Source: Beaufortia kweichowensis (taxonomy: Eukaryota > Chordata > Actinopteri > Cypriniformes > Gastromyzontidae). From it: DNA of 64,000 nucleotides. The notes beneath the pieces were generated by a model that saw nothing but the letters and a program-made list of their open reading frames with translations, was not told the origin of the DNA and did not search any database. Positions 1-13,200 of the stretch are shown in pieces. Made by a program: the position numbers and the translations under genes. The stretch lies in contig CM032817.1 in assembly GCA_019155185.1 (NCBI GenBank), forward strand, positions 8,762,034 through 8,826,033. The letters are read 5' to 3'. Position 1 is the first letter of the stretch. Each line of letters opens with the position of its first letter.

Positions 1-75
<75 letters not shown>
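1..75. repeat. (CT)n microsatellite
   Basis: The window opens inside an uninterrupted CT dinucleotide run of about 75 bases, so its true left limit is unknown. Confidence 0.97.
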
Positions 76-77
<2 letters not shown>

Positions 78-1900
78 ATCACATCTTGCAGTTCTCTCCT
101 CTCTATGTATAATGAATGACGGCAGTTTTTTGCTCTTAGCTGCAAGCTGGATGCCTTAAGTAGCCTTGAGAAGATATTCTGCACATTCTTTGGCTATTCT
201 GTCATTGTATGTTTCAATATTGTAGCTGCTACTGTGTGTACATTTTGGTAAAATTGATCGTTGATCGTTTTATTAAGATTTTGGTGACGTTTCCATACAA
301 AGTTATAAACTGAACTTAAGAAAAGCAGGTTATTAAATACTGCAGCAAATTATAAAAGATAATGCATTGCCCACATTTCAGAAATGTATGTTGTGTTTAG
401 ATAATATATGAAAGGCAAGATTTCCCTGGTGACTTGAAGCTGTTTTCTTGTTAGGCTGTTCAGAATGCAGCTTTGCATTATTGTTGTCTGGGCTGAATTT
501 TTAAAAAGATTACCTGAGATGGTAATTATTACTTGCATTGTGTTTGCAGTGCCAAGGTCACGGGTTTGATTCTCAGCGAACACACAACTGATAAACTGTG
601 TACCGAATGCCTTTTGGATAAAAGTGTCTGCCAAATGCAGAAATGTCACAATTAAAATGTTGAAATCCCAAAATATGTTGGTGTCAGGAAGAATAACTAG
701 TAATAAAATTATTTAGGTTAAATATAGATGTACAAGCTTTTGTTAATTGCAGCTGTGGGACAGTTTTGTCCACGGTTACAGCAAAATGAAACCATCTACA
801 GTTAATAAAAGGCTTCTAATGAGTTTCCTGTGATTATTTGATCTCACAAGGCCACCACAGGCAGAGAGACGCAGACTCAGCAGCGTGCAACACACACACA
901 CAGTGCGTTACACAAGATTACAGTACACAATGCTATTTAATTAAAAGCGGAAAGAGCACCAGAGGGAAGGGTAAATTGAAGCAAAAAATAATTAACTCAA
1001 GTTATAGAGATGGAGAAACTCAACCTCATGTTAATATAAAATCACATACATGCACACACACCGAAAATAATGATCTTTAAGAATAAACTATTGTTAAAAA
1101 GTCTTTGTGATGCAGGTTGAAGATGTGACAGAAAAAGAAAAAAGTAGGCAGAAGCTTTCATCAAATGCAATTTGGGTTTGCTTCAAGGTATATGTTTTAT
1201 CAGTAAGTGTGTTCCCTGGGAATGGAAACATGACCTTGGCCATGATAGTGGTCTTCCAGTCCAATTTCAAGAGTTTAAATCTTGGGTAAAAGCTTATAAA
1301 CACAAAAGCTTGTGTAAAAAGCATGCTTCACTGCAACTCATGTTAGAGGTCAGTAGACATACTAGCCAGCGGTTAGTTCAGAATCACTCAGATGTTGACT
1401 CTGATTGAATGTGACAGTGATAAATTGATATTTTAAGTGGCTCGGCAGAATGTAGTCTTCACCTGAAAATATTTCTGTCATCATTATCTCACCCTCACTT
1501 AGTTCCAAACCTGTTTAACCAATGATCATGCTGCTATATATCGAAACAAAAGTAATAATTCATTAAATTTAATTCAGCAAACGCACATGTTTCTTATGTA
1601 GATTTCATGTGTAAATGTGCGAGTGTTCATTTCATGCAAAGTACACAATAACTTTACAGCAAATACAACGCGCATTTTACACTTATGTGCCCTGACAACA
1701 GAAAAGATGACCTGGAAACATGGATTGCATAACAATCTCACAGCAGATCTGAGTCTGAGTAGATGAGACGTGTATGCACACATACTCGCATGGAGAAAAC
1801 ATATTATTGCACGTGCTGAGATTTGTTTGACTCCCTTTTATCGCTTTTCTTCTCCCGTTTGGCTTCACAAGGTGTGTGGAAACGCATCCAGTGACTTACA
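76..1900. other. Intergenic DNA upstream of tspan9
   Basis: No coding exon is supported on either strand. The stretch is AT-rich, with a SINE remnant near 535-645 and a short fragment near 1455-1525 resembling the palindromic element found elsewhere in the window (it contains TCACCCTCACTTAGTTCCAA). Longer open frames here have no recognisable protein content. Confidence 0.6.
535..645 (+). mobile_element. tRNA-derived SINE remnant
   Basis: A box-B-like segment (GGGTTTGATTCTC at about 560) is followed by the tail motif GGATAAAAGTGTCTGCCAAA near 617, a hallmark of abundant teleost tRNA-derived SINEs. The 5' part is too diverged to define an insertion boundary or target duplication. Confidence 0.5.
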
Positions 1901-1983
1901 AACCGGAATGCTGGAGGAGGAGCGAGTAAAAGTGATGCGAGGAGGATGCAGGCAAGTGAGAGCGAGGAGATGGACGGGAGTTA

Positions 1984-2022
<39 letters not shown>

Positions 2023-2660
2023 AATAATCCGCATGAAATGAAGCAGATCGGCGGAGAAGCGCGATGGAGAGATTTAGAGCGTAAAGTTAAAAACACGTGC
2101 GTTGTTCACGCATGCATGACAAGAATAGCGGAAAGAAGGTAAATGCAAATCGGAGGCGCAATCTGTAGTTCGGTGAGGCGGAATTGCGCATCACAAACCC
2201 ATCCGAACGACACAGAGACGCAGTTTGATCTCGCGTGAATGCGTTTGGGGACATTTGGTGACATCTGTAGACAACGAAGTTTTGCGCGTGTTTGTGCCTA
2301 AGGTTAAGAAGTATATGCTGACTTTAAAGACGCGCGCCACCGGACCTTTCGTATCCATTTGCGCGTAAAACATGCGCGCTTCACCCGACGATGCGGAGGA
2401 GTGAGAGCCACGAATCCGAGGTCCAGCGGAGTCCCTCATTGGACAGCACAGAGTCAGAGTTTACCCGGGCGGCCCGCCGGGGTCACCGACTTGCCGTGGG
2501 GGCTTTCTACGGCTCTCGGGGGTCCAATGTCAAAGATCAAACGGCGCGCAGAGACGGCGCGGTGGTCGCGGTTTCGCCAGGGGGGAAACCGCAGGAAAAG
2601 CGCGTGTCTCCCGGTGGAAAGTACGTTGTGTTTTATCTGGACTTGTCTTTCGTGTTTCTT
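1900..2660 (+). promoter_or_regulatory. tspan9: CpG-rich 5' region and probable 5' UTR of tspan9
   Basis: GC and CpG content rise sharply from about 1.9 kb to 2.6 kb against an AT-rich background, and the tspan9 start codon follows at 2682. This is typical of a vertebrate CpG-island promoter. No TATA box is obvious. The transcription start cannot be placed from sequence alone. An (AG)n run lies within it at 1985-2021. Confidence 0.55.
1985..2021. repeat. (AG)n microsatellite
   Basis: About 18 uninterrupted GA units inside the presumed tspan9 promoter or 5' UTR. Confidence 0.95.
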
Positions 2661-2681
2661 CTAGAGTTCGAGAAGCTGAAG

Positions 2682-5600
2682 ATGGCGCGTGGATGCTTGT
2701 GTTGTGTCAAATACATGATGTTCCTGTTCAACCTGCTGTTCTGGGTAAGTGTCAGACCACCCTTTGCTTATAGTGTCAGTGTCTTTGCTGTTAATGTCAA
2801 AAAAACTTTCTTATATGAGTCTAATATGTGCAGACACAACTGTAAACAAGGCATTTGTAAACTGTTCCTGTAACTAAATTAAGAATTGCATTAGGAGTGC
2901 AAAGGTAATGGATTCCCTGGAGACACACATACTAATATTGATACCTCTGTCGCTTTGGATAAAGACATCTGCAGATTGTTTACATATCAAATGTAAATGT
3001 AAACACAGTCTCTGTGCTTTAAAAACATGGTCTGTTTGTTTGAGCATGACAGGTCAACATTCTAACTCAATTTAATAGAGTTTGGGGACGGACTGCCTGT
3101 TTGGTCAAATAATAGAAGATAGAAGCTTGTCTCACGATTTCTTGTTGCCTGTACGACTACTGCAGACTAGGTGCATTAATTACAGTAGCAAATGTAATTT
3201 GCAATGAGCAATTGATTGGCTAAATTAGTTAGAATATAGAAATACTGGAAAACGGCTTTCTTCAGGTATTTTCCACCTACTTGCTGTATGTTCGTGTGTA
3301 TCTGCATGTGAGACAGTGGGAATTAGGTTCATCATTAGGTATTAAATGCTCTTAGATCAAAGGGGGTAAAACATATTCATCTAAACTGGAGCAGTCAAAC
3401 TAATCGCTTTCTGTTTTCTTCCTTATCTCTCTCTCTCTTTCTCGCAAACCTCTCAGTTCTCTGTGTTTGCATGTGTTTGTGTGTAACAGGAAGTCAGTGT
3501 GTAACATTACAGTTGTGAGATTTTAGCGATTACTTGTTTGATCCGTGTGTCCCTGTGTGTGTGTTGTTTGTTTGTATTTGTTTATTGACGGATGTACCAA
3601 ATCACTAGCAGGAAACTTCAGGAAAAAGTCTCCCCACTCATTATAAAACTCCCACACACTCACTCGGTGTTAGGAAGGGAATGCACGAGAATAAGAAAAT
3701 TATGTACGAATTACAAAGGCCTGGAGACAGATTTTACACTTTTAACACTGGGGCGGAGAAAGAAGAAAAGAAAATGCAGGGTAGGATAGTTTAAAAGGTT
3801 TAGACTGAATTACCTTAAGACAGAGTGGTTGGTTAGATTTTCTTTCTCTGCGTTTTGCTTCGTTGCAATTCAATTTGTGAGTGAATTTTTCCATTGAAGA
3901 GAAATTACTTTTCTGTTCTGTGCTGAATCACAAGTATGTCTTGGTGTATAGAGACATTCAGCCCTTTTTAATCTATATTCCCTATGAATTGGAAAGCAAA
4001 ACAAACCCATAGTTTTATAATTGGGTATGTATGTACATTTTTTTAGTTTATTTATTTATGTTTATATAAATTATTAGGAGGCATTTAGAGCTAAGTGTAA
4101 TGTCGGAAGAGTTTTAGGTCCCTGGTGATGTATATTTCATGTGTTTGACATTAGTGAGCCTGATGGCTCTCAGCTCAATGTTTAAAACATGAGTCAGAAG
4201 TTTAAGGCCAGATTGACTTCCGCTTTCACGAGGTTAAACACACACACACTCATTAGTGTTTGTGAGGTCAGTTTAGCATGTAGGACACAGACTGCTGAAT
4301 CGGCTCTCATTTTTGCTCCTTGTTTATCAGTGTTGCCTAAATAAAAAAAAAAGAAAGCCTTCCTCACCTTCACACCTTGTTTGAATTCAGACCAATTAGC
4401 TCTTCAGGGATAAGCTCTTTTCTCTGTCAGTGCATGTGTTTATGCAGTTCACTTTAAACACATCTCTCCGTCGCCTGGTTTAAAATGCAGGATTAGATTA
4501 AGAACAAACCCATTATAAAAGCTTTTCTAAAGGCAGAGAGAGTACATTGAGTTCAAGTTGTTTTTGTGTTTCTGCATTCCAACGTGTGCATCATGAATAC
4601 TAAAATTTGGGTTAAAAGCTGTTTATCATCGCTGGTAAAGCACACTGTGTTCTACCTTTGTGCCAACCACGTCTGTCTGTTCCTGTGGACAGAATAACCT
4701 TTCATCTGATCTCTTTATGCTGTTATTTTCTAGATTCGAATTTTTTTTAAATTATATTTACAGCCCAATTATTTTCTCTTTGAGTTTTTGTTATATGCAT
4801 CCGTTTTAATTTCATGGTCCTTTAAGTATTTTCATCATCTTTAACCTATTTTTCCGACTCCCGCTGTTAATCTTTCGCTCTCTCGTGCCTCTTTTATCTC
4901 TTTATTTCTCTGTAGTTTCTGAGCATAAGGATTCTGTCTCATTCCTCGTGGCCTCAGAGTGCATGCTGGCTATTTTCATGAGGGAACTGAATGATACGGC
5001 TTTTCACCTTCAATTACGCTCAGAGAAGAGCGTGTGGAGAGTCAGACCACTAGACTGTAGGGCACATCACATGATGATGCGCACACAATGTGAACCAGCG
5101 TTTGAACGTATAGAGGAACGCAGAACAGCTTATTTTGCTAAATTTAATATTTAAATGAAGTATTTTCATGTGTTTCTAAATAAATGTTTATTTTTGCCAT
5201 TGGATTATTTGTTTAGTATTAGAATACGTTGCCAGATGTGTCATTTTTTGTTAGTATGCTTTGGTTATATAACTGAAACACATGCTGTGGCATTTCACCT
5301 CAATGAAATATTACTTTATGTATGTTTTCTCTGCATTTTAGGCTGAGATAGGTGATATGTTTGACCATAAAACTATAAACACAACTATAAAACTTTAAAG
5401 ACATTTGCAGCAATTTTGATAAAATGTGTTTCTCATACACATATACACAAACTTTTCTGTTTGGAGCCAATCCAGGTGTATTTTAGCCGAGTTTCTCCTG
5501 GTGTCTGGCCCGTAGCAGAGTGGATTGCTTTTACCTTTTGGTTGCCTGAGCATGAAATTACAAGAGTTTTTCCCCATAAGAGATGGAGACGAGAGTACCA

Positions 5601-7621
5601 TCTAATCTGTTACAGCCTAGACACACACACACACAAAATACAGCTATGCACACTTTAATCCTCAACACCAATCTTTATTGTGGTTCTATTAGCATTTATA
5701 TAACTCTCACAGCAGGGGAAGCTGACACAGGTATCATTTTGTCGGCTAGGCAAACACACACACATACACACACTCACCTTCCTCAGACCTTCAAAAGTAC
5801 AACATTTTATCTTGAGTGAAAACTTCAATGGCGTTTAGTCACGGTAGTCGCCATATTAAATTTGCAGCGCAGACGAGGGTACAAGCACAGTCTATTAAAC
5901 AGATGATATATGTCTTGAGGTTCTAGGTCACCTATTTTCACAACCCATGTCTTTTTCAAATTCTTCATCTTTGTGGAAAGATCGAACTGACTAAATTTCC
6001 GTCCGTCACAGCCTTAAAATATGGTGTCAACTGACTAATGTTCACGTATTCTGAATGCACCGTCATACTGTCTTCAGTGACTGATATCAAAGAGTTGCCC
6101 CGGTACTCCATAACACTGTTAATTCCTTTGGCAGACTTCGAAATCAAATGCCAAAATAAACCCTTATGCGTGTTTGATGCATAATTGATGTGTTTCTGTG
6201 GGTTTATAAACATGAAAGAAAATCTCTGTCTTCTTCTCACCCATCAGTTGTCGGGCTGCGGGCTGTTAGGTGTGGGTATCTGGCTGTCCGTGTCTCAGGG
6301 CAGTTTCGCCACGTTCTCTCCGTCTTTCCCCTCCCTCTCCGCCGCCAATCTGGTCATTACCCTGGGCTCCGTCGTCATGGTTACGGGCTTCCTGGGTTGC
6401 CTAGGTGCCATCAAGGAGAACAAGTGCTTGTTGCTGAGCGTAAGTTCACTTAGATTGCTAGTTTAGGGTTTCTTGCACCTTCGATATGATTGGAATGATG
6501 TCATAACTATGACAGTAGATGTCTTCATGCGTGATGTGTATGATTAAAAAACGCTTCGTTCTCTTTCAGTTCTTCATTGTTCTGTTGATCATTCTGCTGG
6601 CAGAGTTGATTCTGCTCATCCTTTTCTTCGTGTACACGGACAAGGTATGAAGCACACATTGTGCACAGACTCTCATTAACCAGATCTTCTCTGTTGTCTG
6701 TGTCTCGCTCCTAATGCTAATGTTAATACTGCTCCGCAGGTGAGTGAGAATGCTAAACAAGATCTAAAAGACGGCCTGAGACTTTACAACACGGACAACA
6801 ACATCGGCCTCCGTAACGCCTGGAACATTATACAGGCCGAGGTGGGTGTTAGCGTGATACACGGCCATCAGTGACAGTAATCACAGGTCACTGTAAGTTC
6901 AGGTAGCTGAGACAAATGGGACATTTTTGCTGCCTGTCCCCAGAATGATGAGAGGGAAAATGAATCAGATGCCCTCCAGCATTGATTTTACCCTGGATAG
7001 AAACAATAAGCTAGCGTCAGCAAAATTTGCAGCAGTGTGAATGAGAATATTCTCTCTCTTTCTTTCTTTCTCACTCGCTCGCTCGCTGACTGTCTCTCCA
7101 GTGGCAGTGTTGTGGTGTTACTGGACACACAGATTGGCATGATGCCCTGCAGGAGAAAACAGTGCCAGACAAATGCTGTCAGGAACATTACAGAGAGTGC
7201 GGTCGCAATGCAACCAACATCTTTTGGTCACAGGTAGGTTGCTGATATAAAATATCAGATATTACAATGATTTAAATAGGCTTTTTATTCTATCATTTTC
7301 CTTAAAATGATGCCAGCAGGGCAATTTCTACGTGTTTTCTCATTATACTGATCGTGTTTTATATTCGTGACCGTTAGGGTTGCTACGAGAAGGTTGAGGA
7401 GTGGCTGAACGACAATAAACATTTGCTGGGAACCATCGCAATGTGTGTGCTGGTCTTACAGGTACGTTCAAATGCACAAAAACATCATGATAACACTCCT
7501 GACTCATTTCTAGAAATAGTATACTGATGTCATTTCCTCTTTCCTGCAGCTACTTGGAATGGCCTTCTCTATGACCTTATACCAGCAGATTCACAGAGCG
7601 GGAAAGAAGTACGACGCCTAG
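2682..7621 (+). CDS. tspan9: Tetraspanin-9
   Basis: Coding exons: 2682-2744, 6248-6439, 6570-6644, 6740-6841, 7102-7233, 7378-7461, 7550-7621; all phase 0, sum 720 nt, 239 aa, the length I recall for human TSPAN9. The protein starts MARGCLCCVKYMMF and ends GKKYDA. It has four transmembrane segments; the second and third are joined by the ENKCLLLSFFIVLL stretch. The large extracellular loop carries the tetraspanin CCG motif (C147-C148-G149), PDKCC (C169, C170), C177, a glycosylation site N180-A-T and GC at 189-190. Tetraspanins scaffold membrane microdomains with integrins and receptors; TSPAN9 is known from platelets and endosomes. Tspan4 is the closest alternative, but the N-terminus and the KYDA end favour Tspan9. 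The first intron is 3.5 kb. The frame stays open upstream of the chosen ATG to 2391. I chose 2682 because family homology starts there. Confidence 0.93.
2745..6247 (+). other. tspan9: tspan9 intron 1
   Basis: A 3.5-kb intron bounded by GTAAGT and CATCAG. It contains a SINE-tail-like fragment near 2890-2990 (TCGCTTTGGATAAAGACATC) and CA-rich tracts near 5620 and 5755. No second gene is recognisable inside it. Confidence 0.75.
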
Positions 7622-8145
7622 AAAGAACACCTTGTGTGCTATTTCACGTCTGGTTTGATGCCATCGCATACTTCGATTCACTAAAAATGGACATTTTGAC
7701 TTCATCAGACTTAATTATGTAGAGCTGACTGTAGATATTTTTCACGACTGCTGAGTGGCTGGTATTTTTTGGCCTGAAATTTAACAGAGGAAAACTAATG
7801 AAGTGAACCTTTTTTGGGAAGCAGTGATGGATGTCCATGCCTGTCGGGCCAACGTAGTTTTCATCAATATCTTTCTCGGCCTGGAAACGGTCCACAAGCA
7901 TACAAACCAAACAACATCACGTGAGATCTGGCATTGGTATGAGACACATCGCACGTAGAAGAATACAGTCTCTATTTTTCTTCTGGACGCTTATGTAAAC
8001 AGACACAGTTCTCTTTGCTGATGTAATATATCAATAGCATGCTGTATATATTTCACATTTACATGTTTGCTGTACAACTGCACAAACGATTGTTTTATGT
8101 CGACTTGCGTGTTTTAAGGGAAAGAGGGGTAAGATGTGAAAAGCT

Positions 8146-8400
8146 ATAGTTCACCTTATAATCACAGGGCATTTATTCGCCCTCATGTTGTATAAAACAT
8201 GTATATGACTATTTCTTTTGCGGGACAGAATAGAAGATATTTTGAGAAATGGTTTTGTGTCAGTATTTTGAAGTCAGTATTTGGTTATTAGCATTTTTCT
8301 AAATATCTTCTTTTTGTTGTGCATAAGAAAAAAGTCATACATGTTTGGAGTGACATTGACGGTAAGTAAATGCTAAACATTTTTTTTATATATATAAAAA
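8146..8400. mobile_element. Palindromic MITE-like short element (Angel-like)
   Basis: The sequence begins TATAGTTCACC and contains CCCTCATGTTGT, then AGAAGATATTTTGAGAAATG. Further on come the approximate reverse complements CATTTTTCTAAATATCTTCT and GGTAAGTAAATG. Such hairpin-forming elements starting near AGTTCACCC are very common in cyprinid genomes; the Angel family name is from memory and uncertain. Confidence 0.5.
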
Positions 8401-9270
8401 TTAAGCGTTTTCCCTAAAATGTTAACTATGGAAGTAAGATGTTTACCCCTAACATATATCACTACATGTGTCGCGGTTTTAAATTTCAGCTTATATAAGA
8501 CATCCAGAAATATAATGTAGTTTTTTCACATCTCATTTCTTTGCCTGGAGGACAGCTTAAGTAATAAGTAGCACAGCTTACCCCGCTCTCCCTAGCTTTC
8601 ATTTATTATGTGTGTGAATGTGTTTCTCATAAAGAATCAGAGCGTTACATGCGTGAGGGATGCCGGGTGTGTCGTTGTATTACGTGGGATAGTTATCTGC
8701 TTGCTCTGGGACTAGTGACTCTGTTCTCGTCTCAGTCTAGTCTCTTTGTTTTCTCTTTCACTGATCTTTCAAAGTGCATCTGTACTGCCGGGAGCCAAAC
8801 GAGCTGTCCTGCTACGCCTCCGTCAGGAATAAGGGAGATGACATCAAAGGATGTAGGGTATAGAGGCCAGGAAATATAAAGAAAGAGCTAATATTGGTCT
8901 CTCTGGAAAACAAACAGCGTCACGCAGTTGCACTTGAAAGGGCGCAATGCCAATTGACTTACAAGCCATAACTGCAATGAGACGTTTGGTGTTCCTTGAG
9001 GAACTTCTAACATACATTCCCGTCCGTATTCAGTTTGCGAGCGGCATGAGATGCACTTTGATCCACGAATAGCTGCGTATTGATCTGGATAATTTATTAC
9101 CAAGACACACGTGACATTTGCATTACTGTTTAACCAATATATTATTTTAAATAAAAAGAAAACCTTTTTAAAGAAACTAGTCTTGCTTGGCATTAATATT
9201 CCAAAACATTTTTCTTGATGATAACGTTACATAATTTAGAGCTACATGATTATTTTTTTTAAAAACTAAG

Positions 9271-9301
9271 CTATATATAAATATATATATATATATATAT
9301 T
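9271..9301. repeat. (AT)n microsatellite
   Basis: An AT dinucleotide tract in the tspan9/elapor2 intergenic region. Confidence 0.85.
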
Positions 9302-9623
9302 TACTAGATGTAAAAAAAACTGTACATTTAAAAATTCATGGATAAATTGTCTACTTGTTCATATATTTTAGTAAAACAATAAAATCTCATTACTCATTTA
9401 ATTTACCTTATTTAAGATGTCCTTTGCTAGGTTCCTAAGTATTATCTTAATAAATGTCCTTGGTAAAATATTTGGCATTTCTGTAATTGTTTGGTCATTG
9501 ACTCCACAAAGGCTGTGGATTTTAATGACTAAAACTTGCTTCTGTAGTTAAAAGAGAGAAAGCGTGGATGTATTGATTTGTATTTATGTATCCATTAAGA
9601 CATTTATATTACAGCTTTGAAAG

Positions 9624-9629
9624 TTTATT
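9624..9629 (-). terminator. elapor2: elapor2 polyadenylation signal
   Basis: TTTATT on the plus strand reads AATAAA on the minus strand, about 610 bases past the elapor2 stop codon. It is the first clear signal I noticed downstream of that gene, implying a 3' UTR from 10237 to about 9605. Confidence 0.5.
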
Positions 9630-10237
9630 AAAGCATAAACAATATAGGGAGGGAGGTGAACAAAACAGAGAAATATTTTAACATAACTTTATACAGCTCA
9701 AAATACACGATACAAAATACAAATAGAAAACATTACTGGGTCTTGTTGTTCTCAGTGGAGAGCTGTAGGTCTTCTCTGTAATACATGAAGGAGGGCCGGG
9801 CGGTGGAAGCATTTCTTACCTCTTTTAGATCTGCTGTGTGATGTTTGACATTCACTAGAGGAAACTATAGTGCGTATAGCTCTCTGTTTCCCTCTGTTGG
9901 CTAAACACTAGATATATCTGAACACTTGTGTGCATCACACAAACACACTCGCCTATACAAACACACTTTTAGGCTCAATTTGCAAAGTCATATGCACCTA
10001 AATTTAAACATGGTCTGTTTGATATCCCTGTTTTTGTATGGAATCAAGCGGTCGCTGCGGTTTTACCTGTGGGTGAGTATACTGTATGTATTTTGTATAT
10101 GTATTTAAGTAAGGAATGAATCTGTAAATAATGAGAATCTGAAAAAAGACATTGAAAACTGTTGGTAAGAACCTAAATGCTCCCGGGATCTTATTTTTTC
10201 TCTGCATATCACTGATAAATCTGTTTTGTCTAGTCTG

Positions 10238-13200
10238 TTATCCCCAAACCCATCTCTCTGCTTGAGAAGACTTCAGCTGTACTGATTCACTGCTGTCACC
10301 GTCTGTCTGCTGTCAAACAAATAAGGTAACAAAGCAACAGCACCGTTTAAAGGAATATTCCTGGTTAAATACAACTGTAATTGTGATACATTTTTGTATT
10401 TACTTTTATATTTACTCTATACACTGTAGACAAAGTTACACTTAAGGAGTACTCCAAACACTTTACCAGTTGTTGCAATCATGATAATTGTGGTAACCTA
10501 CCTTGCTCGCGATAGCTTTCAGTTTACCAAGTAACGAAGGAGTATGTGAGTAAACGACATCGTCTTCATTTTCCTCCCCTTCTCCCTCGGCCAGCGCACA
10601 GCTATCAGCTGCTGGCAGCTCACAGTCTTTATTGGCTGACATCACTAGTCTTGAGTATTTGTATTCAAGCCTGTACAAAAAAAAGGTATGCTGATTAGAG
10701 GTAAAAATTTTGCCTTGTTGCACATAGGATTTTTTGCATGATTTGAACTTAAAAAAGTAAATGGTTTTCACACAAATTATGTCTTTTCCACAATTATTAG
10801 ACAGTAATGGTATTTTAAATACAGGAAATAGCTGAGGTGACTTGCTTAAAGTGACCTATACTCATTAACAGCCTGTTACCTCTTGTTCTTTTTCCAGAAA
10901 TAGCATGTGAGAGAGATGAGAAGCACAGCCATGAAGGCTCCGCCACCAATTCCAGCCTTTACCCAAAAGCTGACTACTTCACAGTGTGCAGATGTCTTGT
11001 TCGGAAGTGACACCCCTTTAGTGCAGAGTTTTGGTTCACTCCAGACATAGAGCGTGTCCTGTTAATGAAAGAAGCGTCAGGAATTGTACTGAATGTATAT
11101 GAAGGTGGAAAAAGACATGGATATACCTGCATTCCTCCTTTGCACGCGCCCTCTATTGAGTGGTAGTCAACTTCGGTACACAGTGGACATGCGCTGGAGC
11201 TCTCCCAGAGGAAATGAAACTCACAGCCATTACATGTACCCGCCGGGCACTTGCTAGAAGCACACATATGCCTTTAAAGTACATCTGTTGGTAAGCAGGA
11301 TTCTGAACAGCAGTGTAAATTAACATGTACCTTGACACAGTGAGATCCCCGCGGTCACTTTTCTCAGGGTTGCAGCGCAGTGTTACGACTGTACTACGAC
11401 CATTGAGGCAAGATGCTGTCGGCTGGGGAGAACTGTTGGATGGAGAGAGAAAAAGGCTGGTAAAAAGGCTTTAGCGGTGAGTATGCATGTTGATTTGTAT
11501 TTATAATTAAACCCACATAGACACTTTTTTTGATGATTATTATGAATTTGTTTTAAATTTACTTTTATCATTTTTTTAATATTGCAATTTATTTTTGTTT
11601 TCCATGCCGAAATATTTTGGATTTTGGTGCTTAACCAGCTCCCGAAGACACACTCCAACGTCTCCCCCCTTTCACGGTTTGGGTACCCAGTCTCGCCCTC
11701 CGACTTTCATGTGCTTCCATCTGCCTCATCCTTCTGGACCACCTGCTCCAGCTATGGTCCTCTCATGTCTCCGCCTATTTTTGGTCACGCCTTCATGTCA
11801 GGACAGGTTTGAACCTGGATTTGAACCCTAAGCCTAACACAAAAAAAATCTGCAGGCACTTACCAGCTCAGTGGCTCAGTGGTAGAGCACTGGCTCCTGG
11901 GCCAGAAGGTCTTGGGTTCAAATCCTGTCGCTGGAGTTTAAGCTTTGCTTTCTGTTTCTTATGTGGTCAAGATGTCAAAAGAAGAGACAAGTGCGCCAGG
12001 AGAAGTGTCACAAGCGTGCAGGTCCATGTGGTTCAGCGGTAGAGCACTGACTCCTGCACCAGAAGGTTCTGCGTTCAAATCCAGTCACTTGAGTTTAAGT
12101 TCTGCTTTGGGTTTCTTATGCAGGCAAGATGGCAAAACAAGAGACAAGTGCGCCAGGAGAAGTGTTCCAAGCGTGCAGGTCCATGTGGTTCAGCGGTAGA
12201 GCACTGACTCCTGCACCAGAAGGTTCTGCGTTCAAATCCAGTCACTTGAGTTTAAGTTCTGCTTTGGGTTTCTTATGCAGGCAAGATGGCAAAACAAGAG
12301 ACAAGTGCGCCAGGAGAAGTGTTCCAAGCGTGCAAGACACAGTGGCTCAGTGGTAGAGCTCTGGCTCCTGGACCAGAAGGTTCTGTGTTCAAATCCAGTC
12401 ACTGGAGTTTATGTTCTGCTTTGTGTTTCTTATGCAGTCAAGATGTCAAAACAAGAGACAAGAGTACCAGGAGAAGTGTTCCAAGCGTGCAAGACACACG
12501 GTGGCTCAGCGGTAGAGCTGACATCTGGTTCCGGAAGGTCCAGGTTTCAAGCCCGGTTCAAGCCCGGATTGTGTCGTCATCACACGTAACCAACAACAGT
12601 CTCTCTAGAGACTAAAGCCCGGAGTGTGTCGGTGTCATACCTGAGTTGCTGTCAGACGTGACCCACACAAGTCTCGCTAGAGACTGTGAAAGGGGGGAGA
12701 TGGTGGAGGGTGTCTCCCCCCGGGATTCGGGCATGTGGAGGTAAGGGGTTATAGACCAGAGTGAAGCAAAACAGCTGATATGCATTTGCCCATCCCAGCT
12801 ACACATAAACTAACTCGATTCATCACACTCTGGGCTATAACCCCCTAACTCCACATGCCCGAACCTCGGGGGGAGACACCCTCCATTTTCTCCCCCCTTT
12901 CACTCTTGTTAGTCTCTAGAGAGTCTGGTGTTGGTCACGTGTGACGACGACACACTCCGGGCTTTAGTCTCTAGAGAGACTGTTGTAGGTCACGTGTGAC
13001 GACGACACACTCCGGGCTTGAACCGGGCTCGAAACCTGGACCTTCCGGACCAGACGTCAGTTGCTCTACCGCTGAGCCACTGTGTCTTGCACGCTTGGAA
13101 CACTTCTCCTGGTACGCTTGTCTCTTGTTTTGACATCTTGACTGCATAAGAAACACAAAGCAGAACATAAACTCCAGTGACTGGATTTGAACACAGAACC

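Larger units (their letters stand above)
7622..9385 (+). other. tspan9: Probable tspan9 3' UTR and downstream DNA
   Basis: AT-rich non-coding sequence following the stop codon. AATAAA signals on the plus strand lie at 9149-9154 and 9378-9383, so the 3' UTR may extend up to 1.7 kb. It contains a palindromic short-element copy (8146-8400) and an AT run at 9271-9300. The extent of the transcript is inferred. Confidence 0.45.

Noticed and set aside
10463..10501. elapor2 ending in VGYHNYHDCNNW by reading through exon 21
   Set aside because: A strong donor (AAG|GTAGGT) interrupts it at phase 0, and a further exon (10309-10238) resembles the human tail (TDGDSSESVQLKSS).
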